In this document: piece by piece, positions 56,257-64,000 of the stretch
How the letters are laid out: each line of letters starts with the position of its first letter
How positions within the stretch are numbered: the stretch's first letter is position 1
Source: Clavaria fumosa
Taxonomy: Eukaryota; Basidiomycota; Agaricomycetes; Agaricales; Clavariaceae
NCBI GenBank assembly: GCA_951802425.1
Contig: OX637804.1
Span: forward strand, 1,798,001-1,862,000
DNA: 64,000 nucleotides
Direction: 5' to 3'
Made by a program: the position numbers and the translations under genes
The notes under the pieces: generated by a model
The model's input: only the letters and a program-made list of their open reading frames with translations
The model's database searches: none
Told to the model about the DNA's origin: nothing

Positions 56257-56469
56257 AAGAAGGATGATGCCTTTGTGTCGTTGTAGAACAGTAAAAAGAA
56301 GTGACCACACCCGAGCGTTTGAGTCACACCATCACGTGGCTTCGGCCATCTTATCAACGAGAAACTAGCAAGAAGACACATGGACACGACGACGCGAGAT
56401 AACCTTACAGAAAGGTATGCGGTTACTGAGGCTGCGGACTTGAGAGTACATACACCCCGCCCTGAGAAA

Positions 56470-56690
56470 AGTAGGGCAACAGGGTGGTGGGGCAGCAGGG
56501 CGGCGGCAGGGCGGCAGGGCGGCACGGTGGTGGCGGGGCATCAGGGTGGCGGCGGGGCGGCGGGGCAGCAGGGTGGCGGGTGCAGTGGGGAAGTGGGGCA
56601 GCGAGGCAGTGACAAGAGGGGGGGGTAGTGAGGTGGCAAGGGGAGGGCAGCGAGGTCGAGAGGTGGCGAGGTCGAGAGATGGTGACAACG
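56470..56690. repeat. G-rich minisatellite block 1
   Basis: Imperfect GGGGCAGCAGGGCGGCGGG-type units, G-rich on the + strand, followed by GAGGTGGCGAGGTCGAGA. Same unit family as blocks at 59,130-59,430 and 61,150-61,770. Confidence 0.85.
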
Positions 56691-56734
56691 ATGCGAGAAA
56701 GAAGAAAAAAGGCTTAGCCAAATCCGGCTTATAT

Positions 56735-57010
56735 CGAATTTGAATGGACTATCGCCTTACGTTAATGGGTTACGAACAGCGTTGGGGTTGCATTCGCTGT
56801 CCATGTTAACAATCTCGTTGTCTGACGTTTGTCCGGACTTCAAATTTTCGCACCCGCTACATGGCTTGACAATTACGCATAGTCCGAACCAGGAGATCTT
56901 CGCTAGGCGAATGATGAGCAAAGTGATGCACTGAGGCGCCAGCTACGGCTCGGGAAATGTTCCCCGAATTATTTGACAATCTGCAGAGGGTTGGATAAGA
57001 GTCAGAATCG
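56735..57010. pseudogene. Rearranged family remnant: inverted exon 1 next to direct exon 2
   Basis: Read on the minus strand, 56,735-56,840 gives ACG(for ATG)-TCAGACAACGAGATT.., coding SDNEIVNMDSECNPNAVRNP LT, followed by the family donor and intron start GTAAGGCGATAGTCCATTC. Immediately after, on the + strand, 56,850-56,885 is the family intron end (CGCACCCGCTACATGGCTTG ACAATTACGCATAG) and 56,886-57,010 is an exon 2 like that of member 5 (both end LDKSQNR in one frame). The two halves point in opposite directions, so this copy was broken by a local inversion and lost its ATG. Confidence 0.75.
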
Positions 57011-57533
57011 ATGACGACGATTGAAATAGTGAGCGTGACCGGACAACAGACTGGTGGACAGAGACACCGACCAAGTAGCCGGACGCGTGAGTGTAGGCTG
57101 GACGTACAAGAAGCCTCATTTGCAGTTCGTGAGCAGGACTGAAAGGGACGCCTTCGTGTGTTGCACTGGTCACGATACCACAAATTTGCTGCTAGTGAGT
57201 CGCGTGGTTTGTCCCAGGTAGGCTCTCAGCTCCGCGGAGGGGTCAGTGGCGGCAGATTATTGCGAGTTAACGCCGTTTTTTGGGTGGCAATTCTGCGTTT
57301 TGTACGCTTCATGGTTTCTGATTTCTCCTCTTGTGTCTCTCGGCCGCCATTCAATTCAGCTGTGGGATCTCAGCACAGCCCTCAGTTACAGTAATCAAAG
57401 CTTACTGCAGCCGTGGTTGAATAAGGTATGCATGCAAGGCCTGCCAGTTGCATACTGTAACAGCAAGCCATGATGCGATCCCGCGTTGCTGTTAATACAG
57501 TAGTCTTTCAGAGGTGCGAGAAAGAAAAAAAAA

Positions 57534-57766
57534 CTTCCATGAATGAAATCATTTCTGAAACTTGTGTCCAGCAGCATAGGTTTTCTAATCACGAGCTCAT
57601 ACTGCTCAACGCTCAGTCCTTGGTGGCCGGAAAGTTATAAAATGGGGTGTATGCCCATCAGTCGAAATGTACAACAACCACAGACTGTACCCTAAGTGAG
57701 TTCAAGTCCCCACGTTTACCCCCCACCCTCTCGGTCTCAGAAAGTCTTATACAGACAGAGTATCAA
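57534..57766 (+). promoter_or_regulatory. Family promoter and leader, member 7
   Basis: TTCCATGAATGAAATCATTT CTGAAACTTGTGTCCAGCAG from 57,536, TATA box TTATAAAATGGG at 57,635-57,646, GTACCCTAA/GTGAGT, CGGTCTCAG, TACAGACAGAGTATCAA before the ATG. Nearly identical to the member 6 promoter. Confidence 0.78.
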
Positions 57767-58329
57767 ATGTCAGACGATGGGGATGCAATGACAGACAACT
57801 GGTCGGACGATGGGGATGCAATAACAAACAACTGGTCGGACGATGGGGATGGAATGATAGACAACTGGTCAAACGACTCAGACGAGTTACCCCCCGAATT
57901 AGTAGAAGAGGAACCTATCGTGCATGACTTCGAGCTCCTCACAGTCGACGTTTACCCGCCCCCAGAACTTCCAGAATTGGAAGTGCATCATGGCCGACCA
58001 TTAACGTGAGGCGATAGTCCATTCGCACCCGCTGCACGGCTTGACGAACACTTTTATTATTCTTATGCACAACGCACAGTAAGGAGGAGAGACGCGAGGC
58101 TCGGAAAGCCCTGCAAAGACTGATGGACGCACAGGGTACTATAATCAGTGAATCGAAGGCAGAAAATCTCATCAAAGACGCGAAGAACGCGCGAAATTTT
58201 GCCTTCGAAAATGGGATAAGAAATTACGAAGTAGGCGTTTACTGCGATCTCCAAGAAGAACTACTCTATGCAGCATTCGACGATCCTGGCATGTACAAGG
58301 GTAACGTTTATGAAATCTACAGAGGATGA
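57767..58329 (+). CDS. Array member 7: two-exon acidic/helical small protein
   Basis: Exon 1 57,767-58,005 contains a 33-bp repeat, three copies of DNWSDDGDAMT-like units (DNWSDDGDA, NNWSDDGDG, DNWSNDSDE), then LPPELVEEEPIVHDFELLTV and LEVHHGRPLT; intron 58,006-58,079 (74 nt, GTGAGGCGATA..GCACAG, phase 2); exon 2 58,080-58,329 (KEERREARKALQRLMDAQGT IISESKAENLIKDAKNARNF AFENG.., ending NVYEIYRG). The product is 162 residues. The duplication shared with member 6 runs from about 57,165 to 58,492 and corresponds to 54,150-56,418 minus the transposon. Confidence 0.82.
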
Positions 58330-58494
58330 CGCCTTTGTGTCGTTGTAGAACAGTAAAAAGAAGTGACCACACCCGAGCGTTTGAGTCACACCATCACGTG
58401 GCTTCGGCCATCTTATCAATGAGAAACTAGCAAGAAGACACATGGACACGACGACGCGAGATAACCTTATAGAAAGGTATGCGGTTACTGACGT

Positions 58495-58752
58495 CCTCGC
58501 TCAGGTCTGAGAGCGCGCCCGCGCTGGGCGCGAGAGCGAGCGTATCGCGGTCATCGTGTCCCCCCGGTACCCATGTTGTGGTTGTCGCTGCTGCTGTGGT
58601 TGCTGCTGTGGTTGTGGTGGTTGTGAAGACGGCGGCGTTCCCTTGGGTGTCCGCGACACGGCCGCCGTCTTTTTCTTCCCGCCCCGCGCGATCGTCCCCT
58701 TCGTGGACGAGAAACCCAGCGTGGCCTGTCTGAGCGTGCGTGGAGGCGCCAT
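58495..58752 (-). pseudogene. 5' fragment of a gene with PIP-box-like N terminus
   Basis: ATG 58,752 on the minus strand opens MAPPRTLRQATLGFSSTKGT IARGGKKKT, then a Gln/Pro repeat. RQATLGFSS resembles a PCNA-binding box near a basic stretch, as at the N terminus of DNA polymerase delta small subunit (Cdm1/POLD4-like) and other replication factors. A second frame continues GALSDLSEDVS up to the junction at about 58,492, where sequence switches to the 3' flank of array member 7. The rest of the gene is missing, so this is probably a duplicated fragment. The family assignment is tentative. Confidence 0.4.
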
Positions 58753-59129
58753 GGCATCAGTAAGTCGGTTTGAGTTGTTTGGGTGGTGTGCAACGACACC
58801 ACAGCGGGTTTCGGTTCAGGCCGACTGAGGTTGCCGTTTGGGGGCGGCCGTGGCGGCAGTGGCGGATGGTTCGACAACGACAACGACGAGGAAAGATGGG
58901 AGGCTTAGGTGATGTGGCGGGGACAGAGAGGAGTCGGGGGGGTGGGCAGCGGTGAGGTGGGAGGGAGAGCTACTGCCGCACTGCCGCACTGCCGCTGCCA
59001 GTAGAAACAAAACAAAAAAGAAAAGAGGACAAGAGCACACCTGCTCAGAGGAAGTGGGGAAGTGAGAGGCAAAGAGGGGGGAGGGATGTGCAGAGGTGGG
59101 CAGAGAAGGCAGGCAGGGGGCAGGCAGAG

Positions 59130-59430
59130 GAGGCAGGAGGCAGAGGCAAGGGAGGGAGGTGCAAAGGAAGCAGGCAGAGGGGGCCAGCGGGGCAGCAGGG
59201 TGGGGCAGCGAGGCAGTGGGCGGCAGGGAAGCGGGCCAGCGGGCCAGCAAGGCGGCGGGGAGGCGGGCCAGCAGGGCGGCGGGTGAGCGGGGCGGCGAGT
59301 CAGTAGGGGGTGGCGGGTGCAATGGTGAAGTGGGGCGGCGAGGCAGTGGGTGGCAGGGAAGCGGGGCGGCGGGGCAGCAGGGCGGCGGGTGAGCGGGGCG
59401 GCGAGTCAGCGGGGCGGCGGGGCAGTGAAG
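59130..59430. repeat. G-rich minisatellite block 2
   Basis: GGGCCAGCGGGGCAGCAGGG and GGCGGCGAGTCAGCGGGG-type units. The right edge (GGTGCAATGGTGAAGTGGGG onward, 59,317-59,500) is duplicated at 61,657-61,840. Confidence 0.85.
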
Positions 59431-60391
59431 ACAGGGCACGCGAGGTAACCCACGTATTGGAATATCGCGGGTCGCCGTGGTGGTCGAAGGGAGACTTCGT
59501 ACTCACGCTTGGCTGTGTGATCGGGCAATCTCGTGCAGTGCATGTAACATGCTTAGATAATCCCCAGTTCGTGAGCAGGACTGAAAGGGACGCCTTCGTG
59601 TGTTGCGCTGGCCATGAGCGTACAAACCACAAATTGCTGCCAGTGAGTCGGACGCGTGGTTTGTCTCGCTGTTCCTCCCCCCCTCCTCGTCTTCCTCCTG
59701 TTGCTGCCCACTTTGTGTTTTGCAATAGCTCTAACAGCTGTGGCGGTCTCAGCACTCAGTTACGGCAATCATTCTGAGTACGGCTTGGGTCCCTCAAACG
59801 CGCTTTCTCCTTGAGCCACAGCCCTGGTGGCGCTCTGCAGGTGTCCCATCTACCGCTCTCCTCGCGGGCGCCAACCCCTTGAGCCACAGCCCCGGTGGCG
59901 CTCTGCAATTGTCCCATCCCCACCGCTCTCCTCGACGCACCACTGTGCATGCCCGGGCCACCCCAACTCGGCGCACCTGTTCTAACACCAGCTGCAGCAC
60001 CAGCCGCCAGGCTGCTGCCATCCCAGTATGATGTGGGCCGCGGCATTGGCGACGTTGGCGACCTATAATAATTATCTATTTCATCATCTACATATGAACA
60101 CGGCGGGGGCGTCTTTTTTGTACACCGACCAGATGGATCTTCGCGGAGGAGTCAGTGGCGGCAGATTTTTGTGATCTGACACCTCGGAGGACTTTTGAAT
60201 TCGCCTTTGCCCAGTGGTTTGTTCCGCTATGTCGGATAGGCTCTCTGCGAAGGGGTCGGTGGCGTGTTGCCGCCCACTTTGTCAGATGCATACTTCAAAT
60301 TAGCAGTCATGATGTGATCATCCCCCTTGCCGGTGTAGTTTCTCATTTGCCCTCAGAGGTACAAAAAATATTTTCTTACTCCCCATTTGAC

Positions 60392-60606
60392 CCATGAATG
60401 AAATCATTTCTGAAACTTGTGTCCACCAGGATAACTTTCTAATCACGAGCTCACACTGCTCAGCCCTCAGCCCTCAGCAGCCAGAAAGATTATAAAAATG
60501 GGTGGAAATGTCCAACGACCACAGACTGTACCCTAAGTGAGTTCAAGTTCCCCGCTTACCCCCCACCCTCTCTGTCTCAGAAAGTCTTATACAGACAGAC
60601 TATCAA
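60392..60606 (+). promoter_or_regulatory. Family promoter and leader, member 8
   Basis: CCATGAATGAAATCATTTCT GAAACTTGTGTCCACCAGG from 60,392, TATA box TTATAAAAATGGG at 60,490-60,502 (one extra A), GTACCCTAA/GTGAGT, TCTGTCTCAG, TACAGACAGACTATCAA before the ATG. Confidence 0.75.
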
Positions 60607-61018
60607 ATGGCAGTCGAAAGTGTTGAGGACCGAACATGGCCGTTAGAGAACGAGGCAAAGTAAGGCGAAAGTCCATTTACACCCGCTCTGCACGGCTTGA
60701 CGAACAGTTTGTTTGATTACGCATAGTGAGACAGAGATGGCCACTGTTGAAGGAGCCCTACGGCGCAGGGATGAAGCAGTGCAACAAACTGAACGACTTA
60801 CTAGGGAGGAGGCAGAGGAACTCTACAATTTGATGGAGGAGGCTGCGTCAACTGCCAGTGACAATGAGGAGCTCAAGCGAGAAACTAAAACTCTCGAAAA
60901 GACTAAGGAAGAACTCACTCAAGAGTTTGGTCTGCGCCGCGACCTATCAAACTATGACGCAGCTCGAGAAGCTGCAGTCCGCAATGCCCCTAACCCTTTT
61001 TCGCGGCCCAAGAAATAA
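60607..61018 (+). CDS. Array member 8: two-exon helical small protein with minimal exon 1
   Basis: Exon 1 60,607-60,659 is only 53 nt (MAVESVEDRTWPLENEAK), intron 60,660-60,726 (67 nt, GTAAGGCGAAA..GCATAG, phase 2), exon 2 60,727-61,018 (ETEMATVEGALRRRDEAVQQ TERLTREEAEELYNLMEEAA.. TLEKTKEELTQEFGLRRDLS, ending NAPNPFSRPKK). The product is 114 residues, strongly helical and probably a coiled coil. It has the promoter and intron of the family but starts MAVES rather than MSD, and exon 2 resembles member 4 only in general character. It lies 1 kb upstream of intact HOM3, the likely ancestral arrangement. Confidence 0.78.
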
Positions 61019-62044
61019 AAATGCCTTACACATTTGTTGTTTTGTTGTAGAAAGACCAATTTGAGTCACTTTTGTCCTCTTCATTCCCTCGTCGCTCTCT
61101 CTCACCAACCGCAACGACGACCGAACGTGCACGACAACGTAACTAAGATCGGCAGGGCGGCAGCGAGGCAGTGGGCGGCGGGGCGGCGGGGCAGCAGGGT
61201 GGCGGGTGCAGTGGGGAAGTGGGGCAGCGAGGCAGTGGGCGGCAGGGCAGCGGGGCGGCGGGGCAGCAGGGCGGCGGGGCGGCGGGGCAGCAGGGCGGCA
61301 GGGCGGCGGGCCAGCAGGGCGGCGGGGCGGCGGGCCAGTGGGTGGCGGGCCAGCAGGGCAGCGGGTGAGCGGGGCGGCGAGTCAGCGGGGCGGCGGGGCA
61401 GTGGTGAAGTGGGGCAGCGAGGCAGTGGGCGGCAGGGAAGCGGGGCGGCGGGGCAGCAGGGCGGCGGGTGAGCGGGGCGGCGAGTCAGCGGGGCGGCGGG
61501 GTGGCGGGGCAGCAGGGCAGCGGGTGAGCGGGGCGGCGAGTCAGCGGGGCGGCGGGGCAGTGGTGAAGTGGGGCAGCGAGGCAGTGGGCGGCAGGGAAGC
61601 GGGGCGGCGGGCCAGCAGGGCGGCGGGTGAGCGGGGCGGCGAGTCAGCAGGGTGGCGGTTGCAATGGTGAAGTGGGGCGGCGAGGCAGTGGGTGGCAGGG
61701 AAGCGGGGCGGCGGGGCAGCAGGGCGGCGGGTGAGCGGGGCGGCGAGTCAGCGGGGCGGCGGGGCAGTGGAGACAGGGCACGCGAGGTAACCCACGTATT
61801 GGAATATCGCGGGTCGCCGTGGTGGTCGAAGGGAGACTTGGCAATCTCGTGCAGTGCATGTGACATCTCGTGTACTGTAGTAGTGCAGACGCGCGGTTTG
61901 AAATTTGAAGTCAAGGTCGAGTCAGTCATTCTCGTCGCTGGCCTTTGCTCTCTCTCTCTACTCTCTCTCTAAAAGGTGAGCACAGTACTGAATTCAATTT
62001 CATCGTCATAAAAGATTTTTTTATTAAAAAAAAGGCCAGGACAA
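61019..62044. other. Region between array member 8 and HOM3: G-rich minisatellite and HOM3 promoter
   Basis: 61,150-61,770 is minisatellite. 61,770-61,850 repeats 59,430-59,500. 61,960-62,044 (CTCTCTCTCTAAAAGGTGAG..) is HOM3 5' flank, with relatives at 50,385-50,440 and (inverted) 52,945-53,045. Confidence 0.55.
61150..61770. repeat. G-rich minisatellite block 3 (largest)
   Basis: About 620 bp of GGGGCGGCGGGGCAGC and GGGCGGCGAGTCAGCGGGGC units with higher-order repeats of about 110-160 bp (GTGAAGTGGGGCAGCGAGGC AGTGGGCGGCAGG recurs near 61,215, 61,405 and 61,563). Open frames through it are artefacts of composition. Confidence 0.9.
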
Positions 62045-64000
62045 ATGTCGGAGGACGACGTTTCACGCACGCCTCCCTCTCCGGCGTCGACGCTATCACC
62101 ACCGCCTTCGTCATCAAGTACTCCCCCTTTGCCTTCTCCGCAGCCACAGCAGCAGCGCACGCTGCACCAGAACAGCGTCGACCCCAACGCCCGCTGGCTC
62201 GTGCAGAAATTTGGCGGGACTAGTGTCGGCAAGTTTCCTGTCAAGATCGCGCGAGGTATCGTCTCGTAAGTGGTCTCCCCATGGACGATACACACCCACT
62301 GCCCTCCTTTCCTCCCCTTCCTCAGTCTCTCTCTCACTATGAGCAATGTGACGGACAACTGACAATCTCAAGCAGGAAATACATCGACGCTAACAGAGTC
62401 GCCGTCGTCTGCTCCGCCCGCTCGGGCACCAACAAAGCAGCGGGGACGACGAATCTCCTCTTGCGGGCCGCCTCGCAGACGCTCAAACAGCCTCGCCTCA
62501 CCTCTGCCTCAAACCCCGCCTCCGCCACGGGCGCAAGGCTTTTTGGCGCCGGGTGCAACGGTTATAGCAACGGCAACCAGTATGGCTTCCTCTCCCCCTC
62601 CTCGTCTTCCTCTAGCGTCCCCGCCTCCCCCGCGCAACCCTCCTCCTACACGCCGCCCTTACTGTCCTCGTCCACTTCGTCCGCCTACGACGTCCCACCT
62701 GCAGCGACGACGAACGGCGCCTCGCTCGCGGTGCTCGCAGTGCCACGTGCGGGCCAGCTGACGCCCGAGTTCAACGTCACGATCGACATGATCCGCGCGG
62801 AGCACCTCAGCGCTGCGCGAGGGGCGGTGCAGGACGAGGCGATCCTCCAGGAGCTAGAAGGTGAGATCGAGCGGGACTGTGACTGGCTCAGGAACTTTTT
62901 GTTTGCGGCCCATGTTCGTTGCACTCAATTGCGGGTTGTTATTGGGCGGCTGACGGGTTTTGCAGATCATCGATGAGATCTCGCCTCGTTCAACGAATAG
63001 CATTATTGGCCTTGGCGAACGGCTGGCGTGCAAGATCATGACCGCTGTTATGCGTGACCAGGCACGATTTTTCATCGTTTCTTTCTCACTCGTGCTGAGG
63101 TGCTGCGGCACCAGGGCATCGACGCAGAATATGTGTCATTAGAAGATATCGTCCCAGTGGCGCTCGAGCGCGACGGCGCCGCCGACAACGCGCCCCTCGA
63201 CCAGCCCTTCTTCGACCGACTGGCCGCCGCGGTGAGCGAGCGCATACAGCTATGCGGGGCACGCGTCCCTGTCGTCACCGGTCAGTCCGCCCTCCCGCGC
63301 ACGCGCTTTCCGAGACTGACACGCTTACTTCTTCCCCCGTGTGTATTCCCCCACCTGCTGTGCCGTGCCGCCCTCCAGGGTACTTTGGCGCGGTCCCAGG
63401 GTCGCTGCTCGAGCAAGTCGGGCGCGGGTACACAGACGTGCTGGCCGCACTGCTCGCGGGTGGGGTCGGCGCAGCGGAGCTGCAAATCTGGAAGGAAGTC
63501 GACGGGATCTTCACTGCGGACCCACGCAAGGTGCCCACGGCGCGGCTGCTCCCGGTCGTTTCGCCGGATGAGGCGGCCGAGCTGACGTACTATGGGAGCG
63601 AGGTGATCCATCCGTTCGCTATGGAGCAGGTGGGCTGCGTTATGTTTTTTTCAGCCCCTGCCGTGCACGATTGCTAACGAAGGCACGATGCGCAGGCCAT
63701 CAAGCGGAAGATACCTATCCGTATCAAAAACGTTGACAACCCGCGGGGCGGGGGGACGGTGATTTACCCGGACCTGGACGTGGACGCGGCGGCGGACCTG
63801 CAGCACGGGCTGGGCCCGTTCGCGCTGCCGGAGCCGCCGTCGCTGCTGGACCCGACGCGGCTGACGGAATCGGCTCCAGAGCATCAGCACCCGCAGTCGC
63901 AGGCCCACCGGCACCGGGTGCCGACGGCGGTGACGATCAAGGAGCGTGTGATGGTGCTCAACGTGAGCTCTAACCGCAAGAGCCTGAGCCATGGCTTCTT
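62045..64000 (+). CDS. HOM3: Aspartokinase (3' end outside window)
   Basis: First enzyme of threonine/methionine synthesis: phosphorylates aspartate. ATG 62,045; exon 1 ends 62,265 (phase 2). A Ser/Pro-rich start (MSEDDVSRTPPSPASTLSPP) precedes WLVQKFGGTSVGKFPVKIAR, the catalytic KFGGTS motif. Exon 2 from 62,376: KYIDANRVAVVCSARSGTNK AAGTTNLLL, an Ala/Ser-rich insertion, QLTPEFNVTIDMIRAEHLSA, EIERDCDWLRNFLFAA. Later exons: IIDEISPRSTNSIIGLGERL ACKIMTAVMRDQ, VLRHQGIDAEYVSLEDIV, RIQLCGARVPVVTG, YFGAVPGSLLEQVGRGYTDV LAALLAGG, WKEVDGIFTADPRKVPTARL, ELTYYGSEVIHPFAMEQ, AIKRKIPIRIKNVDNPRGGG, and VTIKERVMVLNVSSNRKSLS HGF, the start of the ACT regulatory region. All catalytic motifs are intact, so this is the functional copy. 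Confidence 0.95.

Larger units (their letters stand above)
56257..57533. other. Inter-member region: G-rich minisatellite, inverted exon-1 remnant, 325-bp repeat copy
   Basis: 56,257-56,420 is the 3' flank shared with member 7. 56,470-56,690 is G-rich minisatellite. 56,735-57,010 holds rearranged family remnants (listed). 57,165-57,476 is a dispersed copy of the 325-bp repeat. 57,502-57,522 (TAGTCTTTCAGAGGTGCGAG) is the unoccupied counterpart of the transposon insertion site. Confidence 0.55.
58330..60391. other. Inter-member region: truncated gene fragment (-), G-rich minisatellite, duplicated blocks
   Basis: 58,330-58,492 is the 3' flank shared with member 6, cut off abruptly at GCGGTTACTGA. 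The minus-strand gene fragment 58,495-58,752 and G-rich block 59,130-59,430 are listed. 59,430-59,500 is repeated at 61,770-61,840. 59,755-60,285 duplicates 53,245-53,690. No intact gene. Confidence 0.5.

Noticed and set aside
61102..61929. 275-codon minus-strand open frame rich in Pro/Arg/Ala
   Set aside because: It is the complement of the G-rich minisatellite; similar frames appear in all three blocks and carry no protein signal.

Overview
The window is nuclear DNA of a filamentous basidiomycete, most likely an agaricomycete. The evidence is dense genes on both strands, many 45-75 nt introns with GT..AG ends, a tRNA-Val, a NACHT-WD40 NLR of the kind expanded in mushrooms, and basidiomycete-style core genes with long low-complexity insertions.

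Positions 1-26,330 are a conserved gene-rich block. In order: the 3' part of a USP deubiquitinase (+), a Bin3/MePCE-type RNA methyltransferase (-), an RRT8/LDS-like membrane protein (-), a possible Whi5-like protein (-), the nucleoporin SEH1 (-), RPS26 (-), LTN1/listerin (+), CTP synthase (+), a weak small gene (+), a conserved fungal nucleotidyltransferase-like protein (-), an MRS2/LPE10 mitochondrial Mg2+ channel (+) and the CTD-kinase subunit CTK3 (+).

Positions 27,000-41,000 hold a large Ser/Thr-rich single-pass membrane protein (-), tRNA-Val(UAC), a NACHT-WD40 NLR with twelve near-identical 42-residue WD repeats (+), a MITE-like element, and an atypical G-protein alpha subunit (-) with a big disordered insertion and Ser in place of the switch II Gln.

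Positions 42,000-61,020 are different: a repeat-rich array of at least eight small genes, all on +. Members share a promoter, a leader ending in ATCAAATG, and (in five) an intron starting GTRAGGYGAWA. Their first exons are very acidic, mostly built from member-specific micro-repeats, and barely alignable. Between members lie degenerate pieces of the aspartokinase gene HOM3, whose intact 5' part ends the window (62,045-64,000, +). The simplest reading is repeated duplication of a two-gene unit (small gene plus HOM3), with HOM3 copies decaying while the small genes diversified. The array also contains an inverted truncated HOM3 copy, an inverted exon-1 remnant, a 973-bp TIR transposon with an empty paralogous site, 325-bp tandem repeats and three G-rich minisatellites.

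Gene boundaries come from reading translations and splice signals by eye. Start codons and small exons are the least certain parts.
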